Shown here piece by piece: positions 1 through 7,692 of a stretch of 17,824 nt of DNA. Both the position numbers and the translations under genes were made by a program. The notes below the pieces were generated by a model. It was not told where the DNA came from. It made no database searches and was given only the letters and a program-made list of their open reading frames with translations. The stretch comes from JBFMHD01 sp040752395 [NCBI: Candidatus Hydrogenedentota bacterium] (lineage in GTDB: Bacteria > JBFMHD01). How positions within the stretch are numbered: the first letter of the stretch is position 1; each line of letters begins with the position of its first letter. Location of the stretch: NCBI GenBank assembly GCA_040752395.1, contig JBFMHD010000027.1, positions 1-17,824 on the forward strand, read 5' to 3'.

Positions 1-113
1 ACCTGTAAATCATTCTCATCAGCCAGACCAACCTCATCAATAACTTGATTATTATACGGATTTAATACCTTGACATTATCTTTTTTATTTATTCGTTTAC
101 CATTTAGAAACAT
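1..113 (-). CDS. Aldehyde dehydrogenase, N-terminal 37 residues (runs off the window)
   Basis: The reading frame starts at an ATG on the minus strand at 113 and stays open to the window edge. It is preceded by a perfect GGAGGT ribosome binding site (119-124 on the minus strand) five bases before the start. The residues begin MFLNGKRI and contain VLNPYNNQVIDEVGLADEND, which matches the start of NAD(P)-dependent aldehyde dehydrogenases (a short beta-strand, then NPYdnevIdev and an acidic helix). The catalytic Cys and Glu lie outside the window, so the substrate cannot be named. Its first codons overlap the end of a truncated methyltransferase frame, which has probably replaced the original promoter region. 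Confidence 0.72.
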   Translation of the reverse strand, partial: MFLNGKRINKKDNVKVLNPYNNQVIDEVGLADENDLQ

Positions 114-436
114 AGTAAACCTCCATTGTAAAGCATCTTCAAATCTACACACTGTTGGATAAAAGCACTATATGTTGGATAAGTAATATTTTGTCTTTTA
201 TTTTCTCCAATATTTATGCATAACCTACCACCTTTTACCAAAACTCTTTTTGTTTCTTTCCATATCTGGTCCATCCAATCAAGATAGTCGTTATAGTTCA
301 TAAGGTCATTATGATTGCTATAAGGTTTATCGAGATTATAGGGTGGAGAGGTAATAGCAAGATGAACTGACTCACCAGGTAATAATTTTAATGTATCCAG
401 CGCATCCCCACAAATTATTTTATTTATTGGCAACAT
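104..436 (-). pseudogene. DNA methyltransferase (N4/N6, beta-type), 3'-truncated
   Basis: This 110-residue frame starts MLPINKIICGDALDTLKLLP and carries motif IV, TSPPYNL, at about residues 29-35, followed by VKGGRLCINIGEN. That is the N-terminal half of site-specific DNA methyltransferases in which the catalytic (S/D)PPY precedes the FxGxG SAM-binding motif. Such enzymes usually have about 260-320 residues. Here homology stops after residue ~103, and the last residues (NGGLLCF) are read through the ribosome binding site and start of the aldehyde dehydrogenase. The SAM-binding C-terminal part is missing, so it is very probably inactive. The start is supported by AAAGG seven bases upstream. 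The gene looks like the remnant of a restriction-modification or orphan methylase brought in by recombination. Confidence 0.8.
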
Positions 437-585
437 AATAAAACCTTTTTCAAATATTTTTAATAAGTTACCTGATTAAACTATAGTTGAGCAGAAAATA
501 CAAGATAAAAATTCATAAAAAAGTGAATTTAAGAGTGTTATTTATGTCTAATATTTTTTTATTGGTTGTGGGGAACATACACAAA

Positions 586-610
586 GTATCAAAAATTAAT
601 TTTTTGATAC
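586..610. promoter_or_regulatory. Perfect inverted repeat, possible operator or terminator
   Basis: Arms GTATCAAAAA (586-595) and TTTTTGATAC (601-610) are exact complements around the 5-base spacer TTAAT. The element lies 33 bases upstream of the -35 box of the putative operon promoter. It could bind a dimeric regulator or act as a weak bidirectional terminator between divergent genes. The AT-rich stem makes a strong terminator unlikely. Confidence 0.45.
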
Positions 611-642
611 ATTTATTTTTAAACTATAGTTAAGATAAAAAA

Positions 643-670
643 TTGACAAAAATGTACTGAAAAATATATA
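643..670 (+). promoter_or_regulatory. Putative sigma-70-type promoter of the sugar operon
   Basis: A consensus TTGACA (643-648) is followed after 16 bases by TATATA (665-670); an alternative -10, TATGAT, lies at 669-674. The predicted start is about 110 bases upstream of the first gene, leaving a leader that contains the dispersed repeat at 708-731. This is consensus matching only. Confidence 0.45.
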
Positions 671-707
671 TGATATAAAGGTAGTATTCCCTCAGTCTTC
701 AGTGGGA

Positions 708-731
708 TTCCGTTATCTTGCTTCTTGCTTC
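708..731 (+). repeat. Dispersed repeat, CCGTTATCTTGCTTC family, copy 1
   Basis: The 17 bases TTCCGTTATCTTGCTTC at 708-724 recur exactly at 17808-17824, and the TTGCTTCT extension resembles the repeats at 14110-14140 (reverse orientation) and 17769-17794. All copies lie between transcription units. Function is unknown. Confidence 0.7.
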
Positions 732-787
732 TAAAGTATAAGTTCTACTGCACCAATAACTGAGGCATTACTTAAAGGTAGCAGATA

Positions 788-2653
788 ATGTGTATAGAAA
801 GGGTTTATGAAGAATTAAAAAGAAAAGATAAAATAGAGTGCTATATTCCTATTTTATGGAATTACAGGGGGAAAACTCTCCCAAATAAGAAAACCGAGAT
901 AAAAGTGGATTTAATAAAGTGGATTAGAGATATATTGTACAAAGAGATACTAAGTAAGAAAAAAAAGGATATTGATTATACAAAGCCATTGAAAGATGGT
1001 ATTAAGACAAAGGTGGCTGGGGATTGGATCACAAAAAAGAATATTATGTATGGGATGACGATACGATATTTCTCTGCTTTTGATTTTAATAAAGACAAAA
1101 AATTAAGCGGGAAAGGTTTGTTAAGAGAGACCGGGACGATACTTCGAGCCATAGCACTTCTACCATATTTAAAATCTCTTGGTATTGATGTAGTTTATTT
1201 AACGCCGATTATGAAATATTCTGATAAATTTAAAAAAGGTGACTGGGGCTCTGTTTACGCAACTGAAGATTTCTATACTATTGACCCAAATATTTCTGAC
1301 CCGTTGCTAAAAAATATATCAGCTGATCTGATGATGAAAGCATTTGTTGAATCAGCACATATTTTAAGAATGAGAGTACTTTTTGATTTTGTCCCAAGAA
1401 CTACAGCCCGGGGAAATAATACATTGATATTAAAACATCCTTATTGGTTTACATGGGTTAAAAAAGAGCACATTGACAAAATTAAACCTTTTGAGATACC
1501 GGGTCATTACCTGGGTTTAGCACCGAATAAAGAGACGGTTAAAGTTATATATGAAAACCCACAGTTCAGAGAATATATTACTTATTTTACAGAATCACCT
1601 GATAGATTAGACCCGTTGAAATGGTCGAATTTTGTTAGAGAGATAAAAGATAAAAAAGGCGTTGATGTATTATCGCTTGTTGAAAAAGAGTTCACAGTTA
1701 CAGTTCCACCTGCATTCTCAGACGTCCCAAATGATCCACAACCGCCGTGGTCTGATGTGACATATTTTAAATTATTTGAGGATATACCAGAAGAGGCAAA
1801 AAAATATTTACCACCAGAGACTATACCATATTCATTTTGTGATACAGCAAAAGCATCAAATCTGCCAGGCACCAAGCCTGTCAAAGATTTATGGGAATAT
1901 ATCTCTGAGATAGTACCCTTCTTTATTAAGGAATATGGTTTTGATGGGGTAAGACCTGATATGGCACATGCTTTACCAGTTGAGTTGTTTAATATGATGT
2001 TAAAAAAAGCCCGGGATATTCATCCTGATTTTTGCTTTTTCGCTGAAGAAATAGATGTGAATAAATCAAAAATAACCCGAGAAAATGGGAATAATCTTAT
2101 GGTGGGCGATTTATTCTGGCGGATTACACCACAGAGTAAAAATCTTATGGAATATGTAGAGTTTTTAGATGAAAAAGAGATAATGTTTTTAGGTGGTGTT
2201 GAGATAGCTGACTCTTTAAGAATAGGGAGACTGGGTGAAGAATATGCCAAATGGGCTATCGCGTTTATTATGTTTTTACCTGATACTCTTCCGTTCTGTT
2301 TAAATGGTCAGGAGCTTATTGAAAAACAACCAATGAATTTTGGACTCGTATCCAAAGCTGAACAGAAAGATTATGTAAAAGAAGATGACCACTCTTACGG
2401 TAAACTTGCGTTTTATGATAAAGTCGCTATGCACTGGGAGAATTACAAGACAGGTAATAAAATGTGTAATTTTATAAGAAAGATGAATAGCTTAAGAAAA
2501 AAATATGTAGTAAATGGTAAATGCATAATAAAAGAGGCGGATACTATAAATTATAGATTCGTATGGAAGTCTGATAACGGCAGAATTGAGGCTACTTTTA
2601 AGAATAAAGAACCATACTCATACCAGATTAAAGAGTTCAAAGTAGAGAGATGA
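788..2653 (+). CDS. GH13 maltosyltransferase (Thermotoga MTase type)
   Basis: This 621-residue cytoplasmic protein has no signal peptide and resembles the Thermotoga maritima maltosyltransferase throughout its length. Recognisable blocks are DW(I)..(V/M)YG near 79-89, LLP(Y/F)(L/V)KSLG (124-132), MSD/YSDKFKKGD (144-152), HILRMRVLFDFVPRTTAR (191-208), NDPQPPWSDVT (315-325) and YGKLAFYD (537-544). The GH13 catalytic set is present: nucleophile Asp391 in GFDGVRPDMAH, acid/base Glu420 in FFAEE, and Asp475 in VEIADSLR. The family moves maltosyl units between maltodextrins and acts on starch-like chains; it is a relative of GlgE-type enzymes. It is the first gene of an operon with phosphomannose isomerase (3-base gap), maltokinase and a glycosidase. 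Maltokinase next door suggests maltose 1-phosphate as donor or product, which is inference. The family call is firm; the exact acceptor is not. Confidence 0.88.
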   Translation: MCIERVYEELKRKDKIECYIPILWNYRGKTLPNKKTEIKVDLIKWIRDILYKEILSKKKKDIDYTKPLKDGIKTKVAGDWITKKNIMYGMTIRYFSAFDFNKDKKLSGKGLLRETGTILRAIALLPYLKSLGIDVVYLTPIMKYSDKFKKGDWGSVYATEDFYTIDPNISDPLLKNISADLMMKAFVESAHILRMRVLFDFVPRTTARGNNTLILKHPYWFTWVKKEHIDKIKPFEIPGHYLGLAPNKETVKVIYENPQFREYITYFTESPDRLDPLKWSNFVREIKDKKGVDVLSLVEKEFTVTVPPAFSDVPNDPQPPWSDVTYFKLFEDIPEEAKKYLPPETIPYSFCDTAKASNLPGTKPVKDLWEYISEIVPFFIKEYGFDGVRPDMAHALPVELFNMMLKKARDIHPDFCFFAEEIDVNKSKITRENGNNLMVGDLFWRITPQSKNLMEYVEFLDEKEIMFLGGVEIADSLRIGRLGEEYAKWAIAFIMFLPDTLPFCLNGQELIEKQPMNFGLVSKAEQKDYVKEDDHSYGKLAFYDKVAMHWENYKTGNKMCNFIRKMNSLRKKYVVNGKCIIKEADTINYRFVWKSDNGRIEATFKNKEPYSYQIKEFKVER

Positions 2654-2656
2654 TAA

Positions 2657-3406
2657 ATGATAGCTGTTAAACCAGTATTTGTTAAAAAAGAGTGGGGGAG
2701 TGAGACGTGGCTATTCAGCCCAATTAAACCATATATAACAGAACTTAAATCAAGAAAGAAAAAAATTGTCTCTGTAAAAAAGTTGCCAGTGCTTTTAAAA
2801 TACATAGACGCAAAAAATAGAAATTCTGTGCAGGTGCATCCTGATGATATATTAGCAAAAAAACTTTACAATGACTTAAATGGGAAAAATGAAGTATGGA
2901 TCATATTAGATAGTGGCAGCTATGGATATATTTATCTCGGTTTCATAAAAAGATATAGCCACAAAAAGATTAGTGAAAAACTTAAAAATGGTAAAATTAA
3001 AGAGATATTAAAAAAAGTTTATATAAAAGAGGGTGATGTGGTTTATATTCCAGCAGGGACCATACATTGCTTGATGGAAGGGATGAAGGTAATAGAAGTT
3101 CAGCAGCCATCTGACAGAACCTTCAGATTTTACGATTGGGATCGAGTATATAAAGGTAGAAAAAGAGAATTACATATTGATTATGCTTTGCGGGCGATAA
3201 AATTTAATAAAACTGCAAGAGTATATGGAAATATTTTTAAACAATTTGATTTTGTTTTTCCAGATTTTAAGATAAATATCAGCAGAATACATAACAGGAT
3301 ACGTATAAAGATAAAAAAGCTTGTATTGATTCTGTCTATGAATAAACAATTGTTCAATACCTACTATGAAAATAAAACAGATATTAGTACCAGAATTAAA
3401 AAATAA
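2657..3406 (+). CDS. manA: Mannose-6-phosphate isomerase, type I (short form)
   Basis: This zinc cupin interconverts mannose 6-phosphate and fructose 6-phosphate. The metal ligands can be assigned: Gln59 and His61 in VQVHPDD, Glu79 in NEVW, and His137 in YIPAGTIHC. The signature EVQQPSDRTFRFYDWDR (147-163) is typical of Bacillus-type ManA, and the N-terminal KKEWGSETW is also typical. At 249 residues it is shorter than the usual ~315; the C-terminal domain after residue ~180 is reduced and rich in Lys/Ile. Its end overlaps the maltokinase start by 41 bases, so the last residues may be degraded or frameshifted. It starts three bases after the maltosyltransferase stop. It may feed mannose into central metabolism or supply mannose 6-phosphate for a compatible solute, perhaps linked to the glycosidase in the same operon. 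Confidence 0.85.
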   Translation: MIAVKPVFVKKEWGSETWLFSPIKPYITELKSRKKKIVSVKKLPVLLKYIDAKNRNSVQVHPDDILAKKLYNDLNGKNEVWIILDSGSYGYIYLGFIKRYSHKKISEKLKNGKIKEILKKVYIKEGDVVYIPAGTIHCLMEGMKVIEVQQPSDRTFRFYDWDRVYKGRKRELHIDYALRAIKFNKTARVYGNIFKQFDFVFPDFKINISRIHNRIRIKIKKLVLILSMNKQLFNTYYENKTDISTRIKK

Positions 3407-4973
3407 ACTAAACGAAGAAGCTTTTATCAAATATCTAAAAGGAGCGCGCTGGTTTGGTGGTAAAGGAAGAACTATTCGAAAAATCCGCATTTTAGAAAGT
3501 GTTCTTTTAAAAGTTGATATGACGGAACAACAAGCTTTACTTGTTATCGAGGTAAATTACATCGAGGGTGCAAAAGAAAAGTATTTACTGCCATTATTTT
3601 TAGCTTATGAGAATAGAGCCCGAATAATAACAGAACGTTTTCCACACTCAATTATTACACACTATCAGTCTGGTGGTAAAGAGTGTGTTCTTTACGATGG
3701 TGTTTATGATGAGAGACTACATCAATTTCTTTTTGAAATAATTTATAAAAGCAGGAGAATAGAGGGTAAATCAGGTGAATTTGTAGGTTATAAAGGTAAG
3801 GGGTTCAGAAGCTTTCTAAAACTCCCGCTTGAATCTTATCTTCTTTCTGTAGAACAGAGCAATACCTCTATAGTTTATAGAGATACCTTTATTTTAAAGC
3901 TATTCAGGCGGATAACCGATGGCATCAATCCTGATGCAGAGCTTATAAAAGCTTTAACTGAGAAAACAAATTTTTCTTATGTTCCGCATTTTGCAGGTGC
4001 TATAGAGTATCGTTGTCGTGACTTAGAACCAATTTTTATCGGTCTTTTACAGGATTTCGTAGCGAATCAAGGCGATGCATGGATATATACACTTAATAAT
4101 GTTAGTAAATATTTTAAATCGTTAAGCGAGTCAACTACGGGGATAACATCGACGGAACTATCATCTATAGTTCTTGATAAAAAATCGTTAGAGCGGTTTA
4201 GTGGGTTACGTAAATTTATAGGTGAATCTTTTTTAAAGATGATAGCCTTGCTTGGTGATAGGACAGCAAGACTGCATCTCGCTTTATCAACTATAGATAA
4301 TCAAAATTTTATACAGGAGCCATTCTCTAAACATTACAAGCGGTTTTTGTATCGTTCTATGAATAATCTGGTGAGAGAGGTATTTCGACTTTTAGATAGA
4401 AGTAGAGAAAATTTCACACAAAAAATCAAATCAGAGGTTTCGAAAGTCTTATCATTAGAAGGAAAGATTTTAGAGCGGCTTGGAAAAATCAACGAAAAAA
4501 AGATACAAATCACAAGGATTCGTATTCATGGTGATTATCACCTGGGGCAGGTTCTATTTACTGGGAACGATTTTGTTATCATAGATTTTGAGGGTGAGCC
4601 AGCAAGACCATTAAAAGAGAGGAAGATGAAACACTCTGTGGTTCGGGATATAGCAGGGATGATTCGTTCGTTTCATTATGCAGTGTATTCTGGATTATTA
4701 AAAGAAGGTTCACGATTTTTAGAGGCAGCGGTTAAGCTATGGTATTTTTATGTAAGCAGTATTTTCCTTTGTGCTTACTTAGAGACAGCAGGTGATGCTC
4801 CTTTCTTGCCTCAAAATAAAGATGAATTCATTGAGCTACTTGAGATATTTCTTCTTGAAAAGGCGGTTTATGAACTTGGTTATGAATTGAATAACCGACC
4901 CGATTGGGTAATTATTCCGATTAAAGGGATAATGTATATACTATGGTCAGACTCGCGTATCTGTCAGAAATAA
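3366..4973 (+). CDS. Maltokinase (Pep2/Mak type)
   Basis: Maltokinase phosphorylates maltose with ATP to maltose 1-phosphate, the donor of GlgE glucan synthesis. The N-terminal cap motif ARWFGGKGR (27-35) is diagnostic. The kinase fold follows: EQSNTSIVYRD and LKLFRR with a probable ATP-binding Lys178, the hinge LLQDFVANQGDAW (227-239), the catalytic HGDYHLGQ (388-395), the metal-binding IDFEGEP (406-412), and RPLKERKMKHSVVRDIAG (414-431). The length, 535 residues, exceeds the common ~450. The start ATG lies inside manA, with a 41-base overlap, giving a normal N-terminus. TreS, often fused or adjacent to this kinase, is not in the window. A TreS-type fusion is excluded because no GH13 domain is attached. 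Confidence 0.86.
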   Translation: MKIKQILVPELKNKLNEEAFIKYLKGARWFGGKGRTIRKIRILESVLLKVDMTEQQALLVIEVNYIEGAKEKYLLPLFLAYENRARIITERFPHSIITHYQSGGKECVLYDGVYDERLHQFLFEIIYKSRRIEGKSGEFVGYKGKGFRSFLKLPLESYLLSVEQSNTSIVYRDTFILKLFRRITDGINPDAELIKALTEKTNFSYVPHFAGAIEYRCRDLEPIFIGLLQDFVANQGDAWIYTLNNVSKYFKSLSESTTGITSTELSSIVLDKKSLERFSGLRKFIGESFLKMIALLGDRTARLHLALSTIDNQNFIQEPFSKHYKRFLYRSMNNLVREVFRLLDRSRENFTQKIKSEVSKVLSLEGKILERLGKINEKKIQITRIRIHGDYHLGQVLFTGNDFVIIDFEGEPARPLKERKMKHSVVRDIAGMIRSFHYAVYSGLLKEGSRFLEAAVKLWYFYVSSIFLCAYLETAGDAPFLPQNKDEFIELLEIFLLEKAVYELGYELNNRPDWVIIPIKGIMYILWSDSRICQK

Positions 4974-4977
4974 AACG

Positions 4978-6609
4978 ATGTGGGAACTAACGTCATCAAA
5001 AGGTCTGAACTGGGCTGTTGAACCAACAACTGATAGTAAAGTCGCTTTTGCGTTATACGATAAAAAAAATGATTCATACCAGGATAGATTTTTATATAAT
5101 ATAGGCCAGCCCATACCCGATCCACCAATACATAGTCTTCATAAAGATATCCCAGCGGGTAATATAAAAAAGATATTGGCGTTTCCTGACTTAAGTACCA
5201 TATCTTTAATATGCGAATATATGGGAAACGAATATAATATAGAATTTATTGGTAGTAATCTAAACATTATATTTAATTATAAAACTCTGAATTATAAAAA
5301 TCCCTGTTTAGAATCTTTTATTATTTTCAATGATAAAAGGATTAAAATACCAGAGCAGTATGGTTCATATGTTTTTAATCAAGAAGGGGAGTATTCAAAG
5401 AATGCTAAAACCATAAAAATAAAACAGGAGAGACTCAACCCGATAAAAACAGCGGTTTTAGGGAATACATTAAGGGATAAAGACACTGGCTTACTTTATA
5501 TCTCTGTTAATAGAGCATGGGTTGAGATGATGAGTAAAATTGTGGGTTATAACAGGGAGTTAGAAAATACATTAGTTTTTATCTGGGACGCTGCGTTTAA
5601 TTCACTTTTGGCCAATAGTTTTGATTTAAAATTAGCAGAACAAAATCTAAAACTTTTATTTTATCAACAGGATAAAGATGGGATGCTACATCAAGTTCGA
5701 GTTGGGAATAGAAAGAATAATTTAACCGGCCTACCAATTGTAAGTTATGTTGTATGGAAGATGTATAAGAGATGGAAGAACAAAAGATTTTTAAAATGGA
5801 TTTATCCTGAATTAAAGAAGTGGCATTTATGGCTTAAGAAAAATCGTGATAAAAATAATGATGGTTTATTAGAATGGGGTTGCGAAAATGAGGGAGATAT
5901 AATTGTCTCTGGTAGTGATGGTGGTTTTTATGAGAGTGGCTTAGATGATTCACCTATGTGGAAAGAAGCAGAGTGGGATGATAATTTGAGAACCTTTAAA
6001 ATGAATTGTGTCGACCTTTCAAGCATTTTTTGTCTTGACTCTTTAATACTATCATTTATAGCCTTAGAACTTAAGAAAAGAAAAGAAAGCCTATTTTTTA
6101 AAGATGAGTATATTAAGTTAAAGAAAATAATAAATGAAAGATTATGGGATAACAACAGAAAGTTATATGTAAACAGGCATTGGGATGGAAAATTTTCAAG
6201 TGAGATATCCCCCACGTCATTTTATCCATTATTAGCAAAAATACCAGATAGAGAGTCTGCTTATTTTTTAATAAAAAAGCTATTTGATGAGAGGTTCTTC
6301 TTTGGTGAATATATTATCCCATCTATTTCAAAAGATTCAAAATATTACAATCCTGATGGAGATTACTGGGCTGGCAGGGTCTGGCCGCCGATGAATTATC
6401 TTGTATATGAGGGAGTGAGATTGTATGATAGAAAATCAGCGGACATATTGTATAAAAAATATAAAGAAATTTTTTTCAGGGAATGGGAAGAATCTGGTCA
6501 TATTCATGAAAATTATAGTGCTTTAACGGGTCGTGGTGAGCCAGAGCCAGGAACCTATGCAAGAAGCTGTCCATTTTATACATGGGGTGGTCTGCTGATT
6601 TTATATTAA
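4978..6609 (+). CDS. GH63/MGH1-like (alpha/alpha)6-barrel glycosidase
   Basis: This 543-residue protein has an N-terminal beta-rich region (about 1-190) and an (alpha/alpha)6 barrel starting near FIWDAAFNSLLANSFD (201-216). Conserved GH63 or mannosyl/glucosylglycerate-hydrolase blocks follow: KNNDGLLEWG (292-301), YESGLDDSPMW (318-328) with the likely general acid in Asp323/Asp324, YWAGRVWPPMNYLV (463-476), and HENYSALTG (510-518) with the likely base Glu511. There is no signal peptide, so it acts in the cytoplasm. It begins four bases after the maltokinase stop without a clear ribosome binding site, so it is probably translationally coupled. Candidate substrates are glucosylglycerate, mannosylglycerate or an alpha-linked disaccharide such as trehalose; sequence alone does not decide. 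The adjacent manA makes mannosylglycerate a reasonable guess, and maltokinase favours a glucoside. Confidence 0.78.
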   Translation: MWELTSSKGLNWAVEPTTDSKVAFALYDKKNDSYQDRFLYNIGQPIPDPPIHSLHKDIPAGNIKKILAFPDLSTISLICEYMGNEYNIEFIGSNLNIIFNYKTLNYKNPCLESFIIFNDKRIKIPEQYGSYVFNQEGEYSKNAKTIKIKQERLNPIKTAVLGNTLRDKDTGLLYISVNRAWVEMMSKIVGYNRELENTLVFIWDAAFNSLLANSFDLKLAEQNLKLLFYQQDKDGMLHQVRVGNRKNNLTGLPIVSYVVWKMYKRWKNKRFLKWIYPELKKWHLWLKKNRDKNNDGLLEWGCENEGDIIVSGSDGGFYESGLDDSPMWKEAEWDDNLRTFKMNCVDLSSIFCLDSLILSFIALELKKRKESLFFKDEYIKLKKIINERLWDNNRKLYVNRHWDGKFSSEISPTSFYPLLAKIPDRESAYFLIKKLFDERFFFGEYIIPSISKDSKYYNPDGDYWAGRVWPPMNYLVYEGVRLYDRKSADILYKKYKEIFFREWEESGHIHENYSALTGRGEPEPGTYARSCPFYTWGGLLILY

Positions 6610-7057
6610 AGTAGTCAAAAATCATACAACAGGTCTCTGAAAAAATAAATTTTCGTGACAAAAACGAGTGCAAAAGTAATTTATGGTCAAAAGGATTAAG
6701 AGAGAATCAGAGAAGCAAAATACACACAGAGCCATCCAGTGAAATTATCCGCAGGAACGAATGCAGTCTGGGCAGAAGTAAATATTTTGCATAACAGGGG
6801 TTAGGTGAACAAAGTGAGTGTCTGGAACAAAGTTTTTTCTTGTGTGTGTCTTTGCCTGCCTGGCGCGACGGAGCGCGGCGCAACCAGGAAGAGAGATTGC
6901 AAAGAGAGAAACCTTGAGGGATGTCAGGCGGAATAATGTCAGGATGAATTGTTTTTGGAATGGTCAGGTTAAAATGTGCCGAAAATTTACTAAAAAATGT
7001 CTCGACAAACGGGAAGCACTACAATATCTTGCTATAACAATTTGCAGGGTAAATTTT
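6610..7057. other. Long non-coding leader upstream of cvpA
   Basis: I see no convincing gene in these 448 bases. An open frame from 6818 runs into cvpA, but its first 80 residues resemble nothing and have atypical composition. The middle carries a GC-rich island (6855-6888) in an otherwise AT-rich region. In it CCTGG (6859-6863) pairs with CCAGG (6884-6888), and an inner GCGC (6863-6866) pairs with GCGC (6873-6876), so a hairpin is possible. It may be a leader RNA, a small RNA or another dispersed repeat; I could not match it to a known riboswitch. Confidence 0.4.
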
Positions 7058-7609
7058 ATGACTATTATCGATATAATACTTTTAATTATAGCTGTTTTTT
7101 TTGTGTACAGGGGCTACAAACGTGGCTTAATTCGCGAGTTATTAGGTTTAATAGCTCTTTTTTTTGCTGTGATAATCTCAGTTACACAGTATGGTTATAT
7201 TGCAGATATATTAAACAGATATATTTCGATTACAAATAATACAATTTTAAAGATGCTATCAATTTTTATTTTATTTGTTGCGATTGAGATATTTTTTATT
7301 ATTGCAGCTTATTTACTTAAAAGAATAATTGAAAAATTTGTTATAGGGAAAATTTTCAATCGTTTTGGTGGTATGATTTTTGGTTTTATAAAGATATCAC
7401 TAATTATTCTTTTTATTACAACATATATTTTTTATATAATTCCAGGAAGTAAAGATTATATAAGTGAAAGGTCAAAAATTTTAGCATATTTTGAAAAAAC
7501 CGCTACCTTCTCTATGGATTGTATTTATTATTTAGCAAAGAGATATCCATATTTAGTAAATAATAGATTTATAAAAGACCACAAGCATTTTCTTAGTAAT
7601 CAATATTAA
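7058..7609 (+). CDS. CvpA-family membrane protein
   Basis: This 183-residue integral membrane protein has four predicted hydrophobic segments at about 3-17, 27-44, 66-86 and 104-127. The family signature is visible: an early Asp (MTIIDIILL), RGYKRGLIRELLGL (18-31), and a glycine-rich turn NRFGGMIFGF (101-110). CvpA proteins are linked to colicin V production and envelope or bile-salt stress; their biochemical role is not settled. I chose the ATG at 7058 because it gives the normal family N-terminus and has GCAGGGT eight bases upstream. A longer in-frame start at 6818 would add 80 residues without family similarity. Confidence 0.75.
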   Translation: MTIIDIILLIIAVFFVYRGYKRGLIRELLGLIALFFAVIISVTQYGYIADILNRYISITNNTILKMLSIFILFVAIEIFFIIAAYLLKRIIEKFVIGKIFNRFGGMIFGFIKISLIILFITTYIFYIIPGSKDYISERSKILAYFEKTATFSMDCIYYLAKRYPYLVNNRFIKDHKHFLSNQY

Positions 7610-7649
7610 CCAATTAATATTTTAGAAAGCCATAAATAAAGGTATATTA

Positions 7650-7691
7650 TGAACTATTTTTTATATGTTCGGAAATCAATGGAATCAGCGG
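7650..7691 (+). pseudogene. Serine recombinase, first ~14 codons only
   Basis: The ATG at 7650 follows AAAGG and reads MNYFLYVRKSMESA, which matches the N-terminus of large serine recombinases (YxxYLYVRKSxxxE, with the catalytic Ser in RKS). The similarity ends there; the frame continues VGTSGGW and stops. The fragment abuts a HEPN remnant on the opposite strand. It probably marks the edge of a lost integrative element. The match is short, so confidence is limited. Confidence 0.5.
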
Positions 7692-7692
7692 T

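Larger units (their letters stand above)
437..787. other. Intergenic region upstream of the maltosyltransferase operon
   Basis: I see no gene in these 351 bases. The region holds two copies of AAACTATAGTT (478-488 and 621-631), a perfect palindrome (586-610), a sigma-70-like promoter (643-670) and a dispersed repeat (708-731). It separates the divergent methyltransferase remnant from the sugar operon. The last 10-15 bases contain AAAGGT before the start at 788. Confidence 0.6.

Noticed and set aside
1582-2250. Minus-strand open frames inside the maltosyltransferase gene
   Set aside because: Low-complexity Ser/Thr-rich translations opposite a clear gene.
6701-6900. Known riboswitch, RNase P or tmRNA in the cvpA leader
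   Set aside because: None of the conserved core sequences of these RNAs could be found.
6818-7057. 80-residue N-terminal extension of CvpA
   Set aside because: It resembles nothing in the family, has no good ribosome binding site, and spans the GC-rich hairpin; the ATG at 7058 gives the normal protein.
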